Source: Acidimicrobiales bacterium | GTDB lineage: Bacteria; Actinomycetota; Acidimicrobiia; Acidimicrobiales; JACCXE01 | Direction of reading: 5' to 3' | Length of the DNA stretch: 34,584 bases | Assembly (NCBI GenBank): GCA_035546775.1 | Contig: DASZWD010000070.1 | Location: forward strand, 1-34,584 | Part shown: one piece after another, positions 5,685-16,009 of the stretch | Layout of the letters: the number at the start of each line of letters is the position of its first letter | Numbering within the stretch: position 1 is the stretch's first letter | The notes under the pieces: model-generated | Database searches by the model: none | What the model saw: the letters and a program-made list of their open reading frames with translations, nothing else | What the model was told of the DNA's origin: nothing | Translations under genes and position numbers: made by a program

Positions 5685-6389
5685 TTACCTCGGCAGCGGT
5701 TCGTTGGGGCAGCGGGCGAGGACGCGGCGCGACGCGTCGGCTTCGGCAGCGGTCATCCAGAGGTGCCACTTGGCTTTCACGGCCACCTGCCGGGCGACGT
5801 AGGCGCAGCGGTACGGCTTGTTCGGCGGCAGCCAGGTGGCGGCGTCGCCGTCGCCCTTCGACTCGTTGGCTGATCCGTTCACCGCCAACAGTTCGAGCGG
5901 GTCGTTGGCGAAGGCCTCGCGCTGTTCGGGCGTCAGTTGCTGGGCGCCCTTCTGCCACGCGTCGCCGAGGGCCACCACGTGGTCGATCTGGATGAAGTAC
6001 GCCTTCGCCTTGTCGAACTGCATCGTCTGGCCGGTGTAGGGCTCCTCGAGCGTGCCGCTGATGACGACGCAGTCGTGCGTGTTCGGGCGGAAGGCGATGT
6101 CGCGCAGATCGCGCTGGAGGATGTCGTTGCGCGTGTCGCAGCCGTTGTGGTCGACGTCGGCCCACGCCGGACCGAACTCGCTGCGGGCGTATCCCGTCTT
6201 CGGGGCGCGACCCTTGATCGGGATGGTGTCGAGCGCGGCCAGCGCGGTGCCGACGACGACCGCCGTGGTCGTGGTCGTCTTGGTGACTGCGGTCGACGTC
6301 GTCGATGGCGCGCCCTTCGTTGAGGCGCCGCACGCGAGAAGCAGCGCACCTGCTGCGAGCGCGGCGACAACGACCCGAACTCGCGCCAT
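5685..6389 (-). CDS. secreted lipoprotein HNH nuclease (DUF1524)
   Basis: A 234-aa protein. Residues 1-21 are a lipoprotein signal peptide with lipobox-like LLLACG, followed by a Thr-rich linker (to about 50). The rest matches the DUF1524 HNH endonuclease family: a Cys-containing NGCDTRNDILQRDL segment, QIDHVVALGDAWQKGA (metal-binding D-H), NDPLELLAVNGSANESKGD and WLPPNKPYRCAY. Secreted DUF1524 proteins are candidate extracellular DNases for nutrient acquisition or competition. A -10 TAGACA lies six bases before the ATG, indicating a leaderless transcript. No immunity gene is adjacent. Confidence 0.85.
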   Translation of the reverse strand: MARVRVVVAALAAGALLLACGASTKGAPSTTSTAVTKTTTTTAVVVGTALAALDTIPIKGRAPKTGYARSEFGPAWADVDHNGCDTRNDILQRDLRDIAFRPNTHDCVVISGTLEEPYTGQTMQFDKAKAYFIQIDHVVALGDAWQKGAQQLTPEQREAFANDPLELLAVNGSANESKGDGDAATWLPPNKPYRCAYVARQVAVKAKWHLWMTAAEADASRRVLARCPNEPLPR

Positions 6390-6434
6390 CTCCGGTGTCT
6401 ACTCGGCGTGACGCGCTGGCGGCGAGCGCGACAG

Positions 6435-6477
6435 CCCGCAAATGCGGGTTGGCCTCGTAACCCACCGTCCGTACCGT
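6435..6477 (+). promoter_or_regulatory. palindrome-TACCGT promoter of DUF2510-Ltp gene
   Basis: CCCGCA-AA-TGCGGG at 6435-6448, 23 bases, TACCGT at 6472-6477. The gene starts 36 bases later at 6514, with GAGAGGTGG as ribosome site, so this transcript has a short leader. The spacing is identical to that at 5421 and 12097. Confidence 0.6.
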
Positions 6478-6513
6478 CCGCTGCGGGGCGATCCACGAGA
6501 GGTGGTTGATCAC

Positions 6514-7305
6514 ATGTCCGAGCAGACGAATCGAACAGGCAACGATCCCGGATGGGCGCCAGACCCGAGTGGTCGACACCAACTGCGGTTCTGGGACGGG
6601 GCGCGGTGGACGGATCACGTGAACGACGGCGGCGTTCCCGGCGTCGACCCGGTTGCTGCGCCGCCGGACGCGCGACCCGACGCCAAGCCGATCTGGAAAC
6701 GGTGGTGGGCCGTCGCCGCGGCGGTGGTCGCAGTACTCGTCGGCCTCGGTGCGCTCATGCCGCAGAAGCAGCCGACGAAGGTATCGGCGGCCGACATCAC
6801 GGCCACGACGATTGATCCGGCGGCGGTGGCTCCCACAACGGTCGCGCCTCCCACAACGGTCGCACCTCCCGCGACGACCGCGCCCGTCGTAACGGCTCCG
6901 CCCGCGACCGCACCGCCCGTTACGTCACCGCCTGCAACGTCGCCGCGCATCACAGCACCGCCACGCCCCGTCACGACGGCGGCACCCGTACCCGACGCCT
7001 ACGCCGGCGAGACGGTGAGTCAGGCCAACGCCCGCCGTAAGGCGGCCTCCTATCTCGAGTTCACATCGTTCTCCCGCACGGGTCTCATCGGTCAGCTGAA
7101 GTTCGACGGCTTCTCGGACCCTGACGCGACGTACGGAGTCGACGCGCAACATGCCGATTGGTTCGAGCAAGCGGCGAAGAAGGCCGAGTCGTACATGGAG
7201 TTCACGTCGTTCTCGCGGCAGGGCCTCATCGACCAGCTCATGTTCGACGGGTTCTCCCAACCCGAAGCCGAACACGGCGCTGACGCCGTAGGCCTCAACG
7301 CCTAA
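6514..7305 (+). CDS. membrane-anchored DUF2510 protein with two Ltp repeats
   Basis: A 263-aa protein; the ATG at 6514 is preceded by GAGAGGTGG. Residues 11-36 are a DUF2510 module (PGWAPDPSGRHQLRFWDG), residues 64-82 a transmembrane helix, and residues 100-165 an exported Thr/Pro/Ala linker. Two tandem Ltp repeats follow (171-219 and 220-263), each with Y(L/M)EFTSFSR-x-GLI-x-QL-x-FDGFS. Ltp repeats occur in host-surface lipoproteins; in the streptococcal phage TP-J34 the Ltp protein blocks DNA injection by other phages. DUF2510 is a short cytoplasmic Trp-rich module common in actinobacteria. This protein is anchored by a helix rather than a lipid. A role in surface interaction or phage exclusion is possible but only inferred. 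Confidence 0.85.
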   Translation: MSEQTNRTGNDPGWAPDPSGRHQLRFWDGARWTDHVNDGGVPGVDPVAAPPDARPDAKPIWKRWWAVAAAVVAVLVGLGALMPQKQPTKVSAADITATTIDPAAVAPTTVAPPTTVAPPATTAPVVTAPPATAPPVTSPPATSPRITAPPRPVTTAAPVPDAYAGETVSQANARRKAASYLEFTSFSRTGLIGQLKFDGFSDPDATYGVDAQHADWFEQAAKKAESYMEFTSFSRQGLIDQLMFDGFSQPEAEHGADAVGLNA

Positions 7306-7316
7306 GGGCGAGGCGG

Positions 7317-7880
7317 TTACGACGCGGCGACCGGCACGACGTGGGAGTGCAGCTCGTACACCTCCGCCAACTCGGCGGCGGTGTCCGGATCGTCGGCGAC
7401 GGAGTCCGGGTAGCTGCACAGCAGTGCGAACGGGAGCTCGCGTCCGAGCAGGTTCCAGGCGCGTTCGAGGTCGATGGCGCCGGAACGGTTGCCCTCGGCC
7501 CACAGCAGGGCGACCATCTCGCCGTAGGCGCGCACGGGGCGTCCCTCGGCCACTGCTTCGCGCACGCAGTGGCCGACGGAGTCGATGAAGGCGCCACGGT
7601 GCACCGAGCCGTCACGCATGAAGCGCGACAGCATCTCGGCGGCGTCGAAGAGACGCACCCGCATGTGGCACAGCGCGTCGTGCACGTCGATGCCGGCGTC
7701 GGCCAGCGCGGCGGCGAATGCGGCGCGGTGCTCGGGGGTGGCGATGACGATGACGGTGTCGCCCTCGCGCACGGCCGCCGCGAGGTAGGGGACAGCGAGG
7801 TCGGTGAGGTGCTCAGCGCCGTCGTAGAACGAAACCACATGCTCGCCTTCGTCAAGGTGCCCCGATGTCACGAGATCCAC
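7317..7880 (-). CDS. MEDS-domain sensor protein
   Basis: A 187-aa protein. Conserved MEDS features are visible: GEHVVSFYDG near the start, GDTVIVIATPEHRAAF, a central F..SVGHCVREAVAEGRPVRAYGEMVALLW stretch, then LPFALLCSYP. MEDS domains occur in DcmR-type regulators and sensor proteins and are thought to bind small hydrocarbon-derived ligands. No DNA-binding or kinase domain is attached here. The GTG at 7880 is chosen because TACCGT (plus-strand ACGGTA at 7889-7894) lies eight bases upstream; an in-frame TTG at 7910 would place the -10 inside the gene. It converges on the Ltp-repeat gene, 11 bases apart. Confidence 0.78.
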   Translation of the reverse strand: MDLVTSGHLDEGEHVVSFYDGAEHLTDLAVPYLAAAVREGDTVIVIATPEHRAAFAAALADAGIDVHDALCHMRVRLFDAAEMLSRFMRDGSVHRGAFIDSVGHCVREAVAEGRPVRAYGEMVALLWAEGNRSGAIDLERAWNLLGRELPFALLCSYPDSVADDPDTAAELAEVYELHSHVVPVAAS

Positions 7881-7925
7881 GTCGGTTGACGGTACGACGA
7901 TGGATCTCAACGTGGCCCCAATTGT

Positions 7926-8519
7926 TTACGGGGCGGGCCAGTCTCCGGCGTCCCAGCACTCCTGGAGCGAGCGGCCGTCGGGCAGCTTCCACACCGACCA
8001 GCCGCTCACGGGCTCGCCGCGGTTGACCCACATTGCGGCGGGTGTGGGGGAGTCGAACGCTTTGCCGTCTTCGAGCACCATCCCGGGTGGCTCGATGGTG
8101 GCGCCGACGCCTTGGTAGAAGACGATGAGGCCTTCGGGGACGCGGCTGAGCTGGCGCGCCGCGGCGTCGACGACGCGGGTCGTGACCCGTCGACCGCTGG
8201 GTGACGGGCGTTTCGGTGCGCTGGCCGGGCGCGGCGCGCGCGGGGCGGCGCTGCGGGCCGGGGTCGACTCGATCGCCGGCGGCGGCGCCGGTTGCGGGGC
8301 ATCGGCCGCGGCGCGTTCGAGCGCGGACTGGAGTTGCGCGGCGTAGCGCTGGGCGAAGCTCGACGTGGCTTGGGCGACGACCTGCTCGCGCTCGGCCTGG
8401 GTCGCCAGTTGCTCGCGCAAGAGCACGGTCACCCGCGAGGTGAGGTTGCGCGGGAGGGCCGGTTCGCCGGCGGCCACGGCCTTGGCGACGATCTCCTCGA
8501 TGCGGGCGAGCACGTCCAT
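7926..8519 (-). CDS. hypothetical protein with RAMA/DUF4357-like C-terminus
   Basis: A 197-aa protein from ATG 8519, with -10 TACTGA seven bases upstream (leaderless). Residues 1-75 are helical, with a repeated Glu/Gln-rich pattern (REQLATQAEREQVVAQA) that could form a coiled coil. A Pro/Ala/Arg-rich linker follows to about 118. The C-terminal part has FYQGVGATIEPPG, then DGKAFDSPTPAAMWV and VSGWSVWKL; the SP-x-AA ... GW-x-x-W pattern resembles RAMA/DUF4357 domains, which in other proteins accompany restriction enzymes and are believed to recognise modified DNA or proteins. The match is by eye and uncertain. It lies between two other minus-strand genes with gaps of 38 and 45 bases. Confidence 0.65.
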   Translation of the reverse strand: MDVLARIEEIVAKAVAAGEPALPRNLTSRVTVLLREQLATQAEREQVVAQATSSFAQRYAAQLQSALERAAADAPQPAPPPAIESTPARSAAPRAPRPASAPKRPSPSGRRVTTRVVDAAARQLSRVPEGLIVFYQGVGATIEPPGMVLEDGKAFDSPTPAAMWVNRGEPVSGWSVWKLPDGRSLQECWDAGDWPAP

Positions 8520-8557
8520 CGTGTGGTCAGTATGGCCGCCGCGGCCGGGGGACGGGT

Positions 8558-8725
8558 TCAGCGGTCGGGCGGCAGGACGATCGTGTCGTGGTGATGGAAC
8601 ACGCGCGCCTCGACGTACTGGCGCGCCACGGGGACCAACAGCGTGCCGACGACGGCGGCGACGATGATGCGCCGCCACCAGCGGCGAAACGGCCGCAGCG
8701 CGAGGTTGAACAGCACGTACACCAT
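8558..8725 (-). CDS. 55-aa small membrane protein
   Basis: The ATG at 8725 follows TACCGT (plus-strand ACGGTA at 8733-8738) by seven bases, a clear leaderless arrangement. The protein has an amphipathic start, a basic RPFRRWWRR patch, one hydrophobic helix (about residues 20-34), and a soluble tail with HHH. No family is recognised. It is divergent from the SNF2 helicase gene at 8813. Confidence 0.6.
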   Translation of the reverse strand: MVYVLFNLALRPFRRWWRRIIVAAVVGTLLVPVARQYVEARVFHHHDTIVLPPDR

Positions 8726-8812
8726 GGCCGGCACGGTAGAGACACGGTGTGGCGCGTTCGCGGACACCCGGCGCAGCCTGTAACACCCCCTCGGTACGCT
8801 GGCCGGTTCGGG

Positions 8813-12085
<3,273 letters not shown>

Positions 12086-12096
12086 ACCGCGCCGCA

Positions 12097-12139
12097 CCCG
12101 CAAATGCGGGTAGGCGGAGGTCGCCGCAGTGCATACCGT
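12097..12139 (+). promoter_or_regulatory. palindrome-TACCGT promoter of HicB-like gene
   Basis: CCCGCA-AA-TGCGGG at 12097-12110 (flanked by A and T, giving eight-base-pair-class arms), 23 bases, TACCGT at 12134-12139, then GGGAGG (12146-12151) and ATG 12158. This is the third copy with identical spacing. Confidence 0.6.
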
Positions 12140-12157
12140 CGCGGTGGGAGGCTCGCC

Positions 12158-12532
12158 ATGACCGTGGCGCGGGAATTCGAGACGCCGACATATCTCGTCC
12201 ACGCCGTTCGCTGCGACGGCTGGTGGGCGGTGGATTGCCCCGGTGTCGACGGTGCCGCCACCCACATCCGCACGCTGTCCCAGATCGACACCGTCGCCCG
12301 CGACGCGCTGGCGCGTGCGCTCGGCGTACCCGCCGACTCCTTCGACGTCGTCCTCGGCAACGTCAACTTCGCCGACGCCGCCGTCACCGACCTGATCGCC
12401 AAGGCACACATGGAGCGGGCGCTCGCTGAAGCAGCCGCGGCGCGCGCTGAGGAGGCACTGAGGGCGGCGATCGCCGCCCTGTCCGACCTCGGCCTGACCG
12501 TCCGCGACACCGGCCGGGTGCTCCACTCCTGA
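12158..12532 (+). CDS. orphan HicB-like protein, C-terminus apparently shortened
   Basis: A 124-aa protein with a good ribosome site (GGGAGG, six bases before ATG). Residues 9-68 have the HicB partial RNase H-like fold: YLVHAVRCDGWWAVDCPGVDG followed by THIRTLSQIDTVARDALARALGV. Residues 85-115 are an Ala/Glu-rich helix, then GLTVRDTGRVLHS and stop. Related actinobacterial HicB proteins usually continue after RD-x-G-x-(L/V)L with an HTH-completing segment; here the stop TGA is the start of a long palindrome (12528-12583), suggesting the end was replaced by an inserted element. No HicA toxin gene is adjacent, so a classical toxin-antitoxin role is not supported. Confidence 0.72.
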   Translation: MTVAREFETPTYLVHAVRCDGWWAVDCPGVDGAATHIRTLSQIDTVARDALARALGVPADSFDVVLGNVNFADAAVTDLIAKAHMERALAEAAAARAEEALRAAIAALSDLGLTVRDTGRVLHS

Positions 12533-12583
12533 CTTTGTGTATTTGGGCGCGGGACGCCCCGCGCCCAGATACACAAAGTCAGG
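12528..12583. repeat. 26-bp-arm palindrome at HicB stop codon
   Basis: Arms 12528-12553 and 12558-12583 pair over 26 positions with one T-G mismatch and a four-base loop (ACGC). The outer half is AT-richer (TGACTTTGTGTAT) and the inner half is GGGCGCGGG. No T-tract follows on either strand. It may be a strong bidirectional terminator or a small palindromic element; it supplies the stop codon of the HicB-like gene. Confidence 0.85.
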
Positions 12584-12606
12584 GAAGAACGGGGGCCTGG
12601 ACGCGA

Positions 12607-12642
12607 AACGAGCCGCCGACGCTTGCGCGCCGGCGGCTCGTT
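12607..12642 (-). terminator. terminator-like hairpin after cspA
   Basis: AACGAGCCGCCG (12607-12618) and CGGCGGCTCGTT (12631-12642) form 12-bp arms with a 12-base loop, 16 bases beyond the cold-shock gene stop on the minus strand. Only a short TTT follows, as is common in high-GC actinobacteria. Confidence 0.65.
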
Positions 12643-12657
12643 GCTAGAAAGGTCGGG

Positions 12658-12864
12658 TTACACGACCCGAACGTTTTGTGCTTCATCACCCTTTCGGCCG
12701 GGGGCGACGTCGAATTCGACCTGCTGGCCTTCGTTCAACGTGCGATAGCCATTGCCCTGAATGTTCGAAAAATGGACGAACAAATCTTCGCCGTCCTCGC
12801 GGGTGATGAAGCCGAAGCCCTTCTCCGCGTTGAAGAACTTCACAGTTCCAGTTGCCACTTGCAT
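12658..12864 (-). CDS. cspA: cold-shock protein (CspA family)
   Basis: A 68-aa protein, the normal CspA length. RNP1 (KGFGFI) and RNP2 (LFVHFSNI) motifs are intact, as is the start [17 protein letters not shown]. It binds single-stranded RNA and DNA and acts as an RNA chaperone. The ATG at 12864 gives the usual N-terminus; an in-frame GTG four codons upstream is ignored. AGAAGAG precedes the start. A -10 TACCCT (plus-strand AGGGTA at 12913-12918) implies a leader of about 40 bases, which is AT-richer than the surroundings. A terminator-like hairpin follows. Confidence 0.95.
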   Translation of the reverse strand: MQVATGTVKFFNAEKGFGFITREDGEDLFVHFSNIQGNGYRTLNEGQQVEFDVAPGRKGDEAQNVRVV

Positions 12865-12929
12865 TTCTCTTCTCAATTAAACGAAGTCACCCGTGCGGCG
12901 GCTCCGCCCAGAAGGGTACAAGAGCCGCG

Positions 12930-13199
12930 CTAATGGTTGCGCAAGGCGTCGATGAGCTCGCCTTTTGACATGTGGCTGCGGCCCTCGATCCCGACCTTCT
13001 TGGCCTGGCTGTAGAGCTGTTCCTTGCTGCGGTCCTCGTAGTCGCCGCCGCGCCCGCCGCGGGCCGCGACCTTCGACTTGCCCTGGTTGTGCGCGGCGTT
13101 GGAGATGCGGGCCGCCTTCTCCTTGCTCATCCCGTCGTCGCGCATCGCCTCGTACTGCTTCGGGTTCTTGATCTCGGGTCCGTGCTTGCTGCCTGGCAT
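12930..13199 (-). CDS. small Rho_N/SAP-like domain protein
   Basis: An 89-aa protein preceded by a strong AAGGAGGA ribosome site. Residues 1-45 (MPGSKHGPEIKNPKQYEAMR, then DGMSKEKAARISNA) are a conserved actinobacterial module; after a Gly/Lys/Arg-rich linker, residues 52-89 (SKEQLYSQAKKVGIEGRSHM, then SKGELIDALRNH) form a Rho termination factor N-terminal-like (SAP-type) helix-extended loop-helix. Such domains bind nucleic acid. These proteins are small and basic and are often described as stress-associated. The gene lies upstream of cspA with an independent promoter for cspA between them. Confidence 0.85.
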   Translation of the reverse strand: MPGSKHGPEIKNPKQYEAMRDDGMSKEKAARISNAAHNQGKSKVAARGGRGGDYEDRSKEQLYSQAKKVGIEGRSHMSKGELIDALRNH

Positions 13200-13299
13200 C
13201 TGGTCCTCCTTCGCCCGCCTGGCTTCTCGTAGGGACGTACCCGCTGCCGCCGCGGGGTTACTCGCCCTCACGCCGGGCAGTTCTCTTGCAAGCGGACTG

Positions 13300-13422
13300 G
13301 TGGTGGCGGCGCTCGCCATCGTGCTGTTCCTCGTCGCCGCCGCGGCCGCCATCTGGCTCTTCGTCACCGTGCAGGTCCACGACGAACCCCAACACCGCCG
13401 CCGGGGGACGCGCCTGCGATAG
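13300..13422 (+). CDS. possible 40-aa single-span membrane protein
   Basis: From GTG at 13300 the frame encodes a hydrophobic helix (VVAALAIVLFLVAAAAAIWL) followed by a basic tail with RRRGTRLR. The inside-positive single-span pattern and the lack of any other gene in 13200-13430 make it possible, but there is no good ribosome site or clear start, and the frame is also open upstream. Confidence 0.3.
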   Translation: MVAALAIVLFLVAAAAAIWLFVTVQVHDEPQHRRRGTRLR

Positions 13423-13430
13423 TTCCGGCC

Positions 13431-14243
13431 GTGAGTGCCGAAGACGAATCGCCGACCCAGGCCCGGTCGCTGCTGGAATTGCTCGACCTGAAAGACGAGG
13501 GCGGCGACAGCTTCGTGGCGCCGCTGGGCCTGTCGATGGGGCCGCGGCTGTTCGGCGGGCAGGTGGCGGCCCAGGCGCTCGCCGCCGCGGTCCGCACTGT
13601 GCGGCCCGAGCACCGGCCCCAGTCGCTGCACGCCTACTTCATCCTCGCCGGCAAGCCCGACGTGCCGCTGCGCCTCGACGTGGAGCGCACCCGCGACGGC
13701 CGGTCGTTCACGACGCGGCGGGTGGTGGCGAGCCAGGACGGCGCGGCGATCTTCGAGATGAGCGCGTCGTTCCACGGCGAAGAGGAAGGCGCCGACTGGT
13801 CGACGCCGGTGCCGCTCGAAGCCCCCGACCCCGAACTGCTGCCCAAGTTCGTCGGCTACGAGAGCCGGCCGAGCGGGACGTTCTTCGAGATGCGTCCGGT
13901 GCACAAGACCGACCGGCCTTTCGCCGTGCCGCCGTACTGGGCGCGCTTCAACGAGGCGGTGCCCGACGGCGCCACCGCGGCGTGCGTGCTCACCTACATG
14001 TCCGACATGGGCATCCTCGCCATGGCGCGCGCCCCCGGCCAACCGATCGTCACGATGGCGAGCAGCCTCGATCACGCCATCTGGTTCCACCGCCCCTACG
14101 ACCCGACCGAGTGGCACCTCTTCACCGGATCGCCGCGTTCCAACTTCGGTGCCCGCGGTCTGGCGGTCGGCGGGCTGTTCAGCCGCGACGGCGTGCTGGT
14201 GGCCTCCGTCGTGCAGGAAGGGTTGTTCCGCAACCCGCGCTGA
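13431..14243 (+). CDS. tesB: acyl-CoA thioesterase II (TesB family)
   Basis: A 270-aa protein, near the family length. Two hotdog domains are visible: residues 1-105 with FGGQVAAQAL and HAYFILAGKPDVPL, and residues 150-270 with WARFNEAVPDG, a LDHAIWFHRPY motif and the conserved ...GLFSRDGVLVASVVQEGL ending. It hydrolyses medium- and long-chain acyl-CoA thioesters in the cytoplasm. The GTG start follows GATAGT (13418-13423) by seven bases, indicating a leaderless transcript. It stands alone, convergent with the J-domain gene six bases away. Confidence 0.92.
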   Translation: MSAEDESPTQARSLLELLDLKDEGGDSFVAPLGLSMGPRLFGGQVAAQALAAAVRTVRPEHRPQSLHAYFILAGKPDVPLRLDVERTRDGRSFTTRRVVASQDGAAIFEMSASFHGEEEGADWSTPVPLEAPDPELLPKFVGYESRPSGTFFEMRPVHKTDRPFAVPPYWARFNEAVPDGATAACVLTYMSDMGILAMARAPGQPIVTMASSLDHAIWFHRPYDPTEWHLFTGSPRSNFGARGLAVGGLFSRDGVLVASVVQEGLFRNPR

Positions 14244-14249
14244 GCCGCG

Positions 14250-14834
14250 TTATTGGTGGGTGTCGACGCACAGGTCCTGGCGCGGGCCGGCGACGGTGCC
14301 GTCGGTCCACGGCGGGCACGCGGTGCCGTGATCGACGACGCGCATGATGCGGGCGTCGTGGGCCCGGGTGCAGTCGACGAAGTCGCTCAGCCCGCCGCGG
14401 CTGTCGAAGACGACGCAGGTGCCTTCGAGGTTGGTGAAGTCCTGCACCGACGCGCTGGGCGACGACGGGTGCCCGTTGTTGCTATCACCGCTCACCAGCG
14501 CCAGCACCGACGTGAGCAGCAAGGCGGCGAGCACCACGACGAACCAGCGCACGCGACCCCGCCGCGCCGGCGCAACCGGCGGTGCGGCGTACCGCGGCGG
14601 CGCCGCGGTGAACGGAGGCGGTGCGGCGGCGGCCGCGGGCCCCGCGCTCCGGTGGCGCAGTTCGTCGTAGGCGACGTTGAGTTGCTGCATCGCCCGCGTC
14701 GCCATCGCCCGGTCGCGCTCGGACGCGTCGGCGTAGCGATCAGGGTGGAGTTCCTTGGATCGACGCAGGTACGCCTCGCGGATCTCCTCGTCGCTGGCCG
14801 ACGGAGCAACGCCGAGAACTGCGTAGGCGTCCAC
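14250..14834 (-). CDS. membrane J-domain protein with exported Cys-rich domain
   Basis: A 194-aa protein from GTG 14834, two bases after the stop of the upstream gene. Residues 1-65 are a J domain: VDAYAVLGVAPSASDEEI, with HPD in ELHPDRY. A Pro/Ala linker with Arg residues precedes one transmembrane helix (about 106-124). The exported C-terminal 70 residues hold four Cys (GTCVVF, DCTRAHDA, ACPPW, LCVDT), a spacing like the septum-formation-type domain of actinobacterial membrane proteins. It would recruit DnaK to the membrane. It is the last gene of a five-gene run with two PGN_0703-like proteins, so it may help fold or position them; that link is inferred. Confidence 0.82.
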   Translation of the reverse strand: MDAYAVLGVAPSASDEEIREAYLRRSKELHPDRYADASERDRAMATRAMQQLNVAYDELRHRSAGPAAAAAPPPFTAAPPRYAAPPVAPARRGRVRWFVVVLAALLLTSVLALVSGDSNNGHPSSPSASVQDFTNLEGTCVVFDSRGGLSDFVDCTRAHDARIMRVVDHGTACPPWTDGTVAGPRQDLCVDTHQ

Positions 14835-14836
14835 GC

Positions 14837-16009
14837 CTAAATATCGAGCGCGGCGAGCGCCTCCCAGAACGCCTCGAGGTCGGCGACGAGGTCGCCGGCG
14901 CGGGCGTCGAGCGCCTCGACCTGGGCGCTGTCGATGTCGCCGTTGTCGAGGCGCTTCAGCATCTGCTTGAACGCCGTGCGTGACCCCGAGACCTTCTGGC
15001 CGATGGCGACGAGGCGGCGCAGGTCGTCGGTCGGGATGATGGTGATGAACGACCCGCGCCGCGGGTCTTCCTTGCTCAGCAGCTTGAGCACCGGGTCGAA
15101 GTCCAAGTAGCGCGTGGTGATGTACTCGGCCCACTCCGGATGCGCCGGAGCCAGCGCCTTGACGAAGTCCTCGAGCGACGCGCGCACCAGTGACGCCGCC
15201 GGGTCGCGCAGGTCGGCGCGCACGAAGTTGGTGGCGAGCGCGACCTCTTCGTTGGCGGCACACGCCATCGACACCACGCGTCCGGCGTCGTACTTGTCGA
15301 CCTCGACGATGGTCTGCGCCACCAGTGACGCCACCCACAGCCGCCGCAGGTGCGGGCGGTTGAGCCGGCGCGACGCGCCCTCGCGCCAGTGCGGCGAGAC
15401 GTCGGTGGCGTCGATGACGCGCTGGTTGACGGTCATCTTCGACGCGCTCAGGTTCTCGGCGTAGGTGCACTCGATGGCGAGGAAGCGCCGCCGGTTCGCC
15501 TCCGTGCGGTATTCGACGAAGCCGTCGAAGCCGGGGCCGCCGCCGATGTAGTTGCGCTTCGGCTCGGGCGTCCACAGCAGGCGCAGGTCGGTGACCTCGG
15601 TCGCTTCGTCGTCGAGGGTCTGCACCCACGGCAACAGTTCGTTGGGCGTCGCCCAGAACTCGCCGAGCAGGTTGAAGATCAGCACGTGGGTTTCGAGCAG
15701 GTGACGGAACAGCACGTCGGTCGGCGCCACGCCGTACTCGGCGCCGTTGAGCACGCGCTCTTCGAGGGCGGTGATCACCTTGGGGCCGAAGAAGTTGTGC
15801 TCGGCGTCGGTGTCGACCGGGAACTTGTCGCCCACCAGCGTGTCGGAGATGTCGGTGCGCTCGCCGGGTTGAAAGCCGCGTTGCTCGCGCCACCACGACT
15901 GCAACCAGCGGCAGCCGGCGGTCCACTCGGAGTCCTTCTTGTCGCGAAACTTCGGCGAGTTCCACGGCAGCTCCGGGCGGAAGCCGGCCAGGCTGTCGCC
16001 GACGCTCAT
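14837..16009 (-). CDS. PGN_0703-like nuclease-fold protein, catalytic Lys lost (copy 2)
   Basis: A 390-aa protein. It resembles the PGN_0703-like putative restriction endonuclease group: HVLIFNLLGEFWATPNELLPW, then VTDLRLLWTPEPKR, FDGFVEYR and FLAIECTYAENL. In active relatives the last segment reads (I/V)E-x-K, completing a PD-(D/E)XK site; here it is ECT, so the lysine is missing. The N-terminal SPKFRDKKDSEWTAGCRW is shared with its neighbour. The ATG at 16009 overlaps the stop of the paralogue upstream (ATGA). It may bind DNA without cutting, act as a partner subunit, or use an altered site. The family call is from memory of motif layout. Confidence 0.65.
   Translation of the reverse strand: MSVGDSLAGFRPELPWNSPKFRDKKDSEWTAGCRWLQSWWREQRGFQPGERTDISDTLVGDKFPVDTDAEHNFFGPKVITALEERVLNGAEYGVAPTDVLFRHLLETHVLIFNLLGEFWATPNELLPWVQTLDDEATEVTDLRLLWTPEPKRNYIGGGPGFDGFVEYRTEANRRRFLAIECTYAENLSASKMTVNQRVIDATDVSPHWREGASRRLNRPHLRRLWVASLVAQTIVEVDKYDAGRVVSMACAANEEVALATNFVRADLRDPAASLVRASLEDFVKALAPAHPEWAEYITTRYLDFDPVLKLLSKEDPRRGSFITIIPTDDLRRLVAIGQKVSGSRTAFKQMLKRLDNGDIDSAQVEALDARAGDLVADLEAFWEALAALDI

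Noticed and set aside
12158-12532. HicAB toxin-antitoxin system
   Set aside because: No HicA-like gene lies on either side, so only an orphan HicB-like protein can be claimed.
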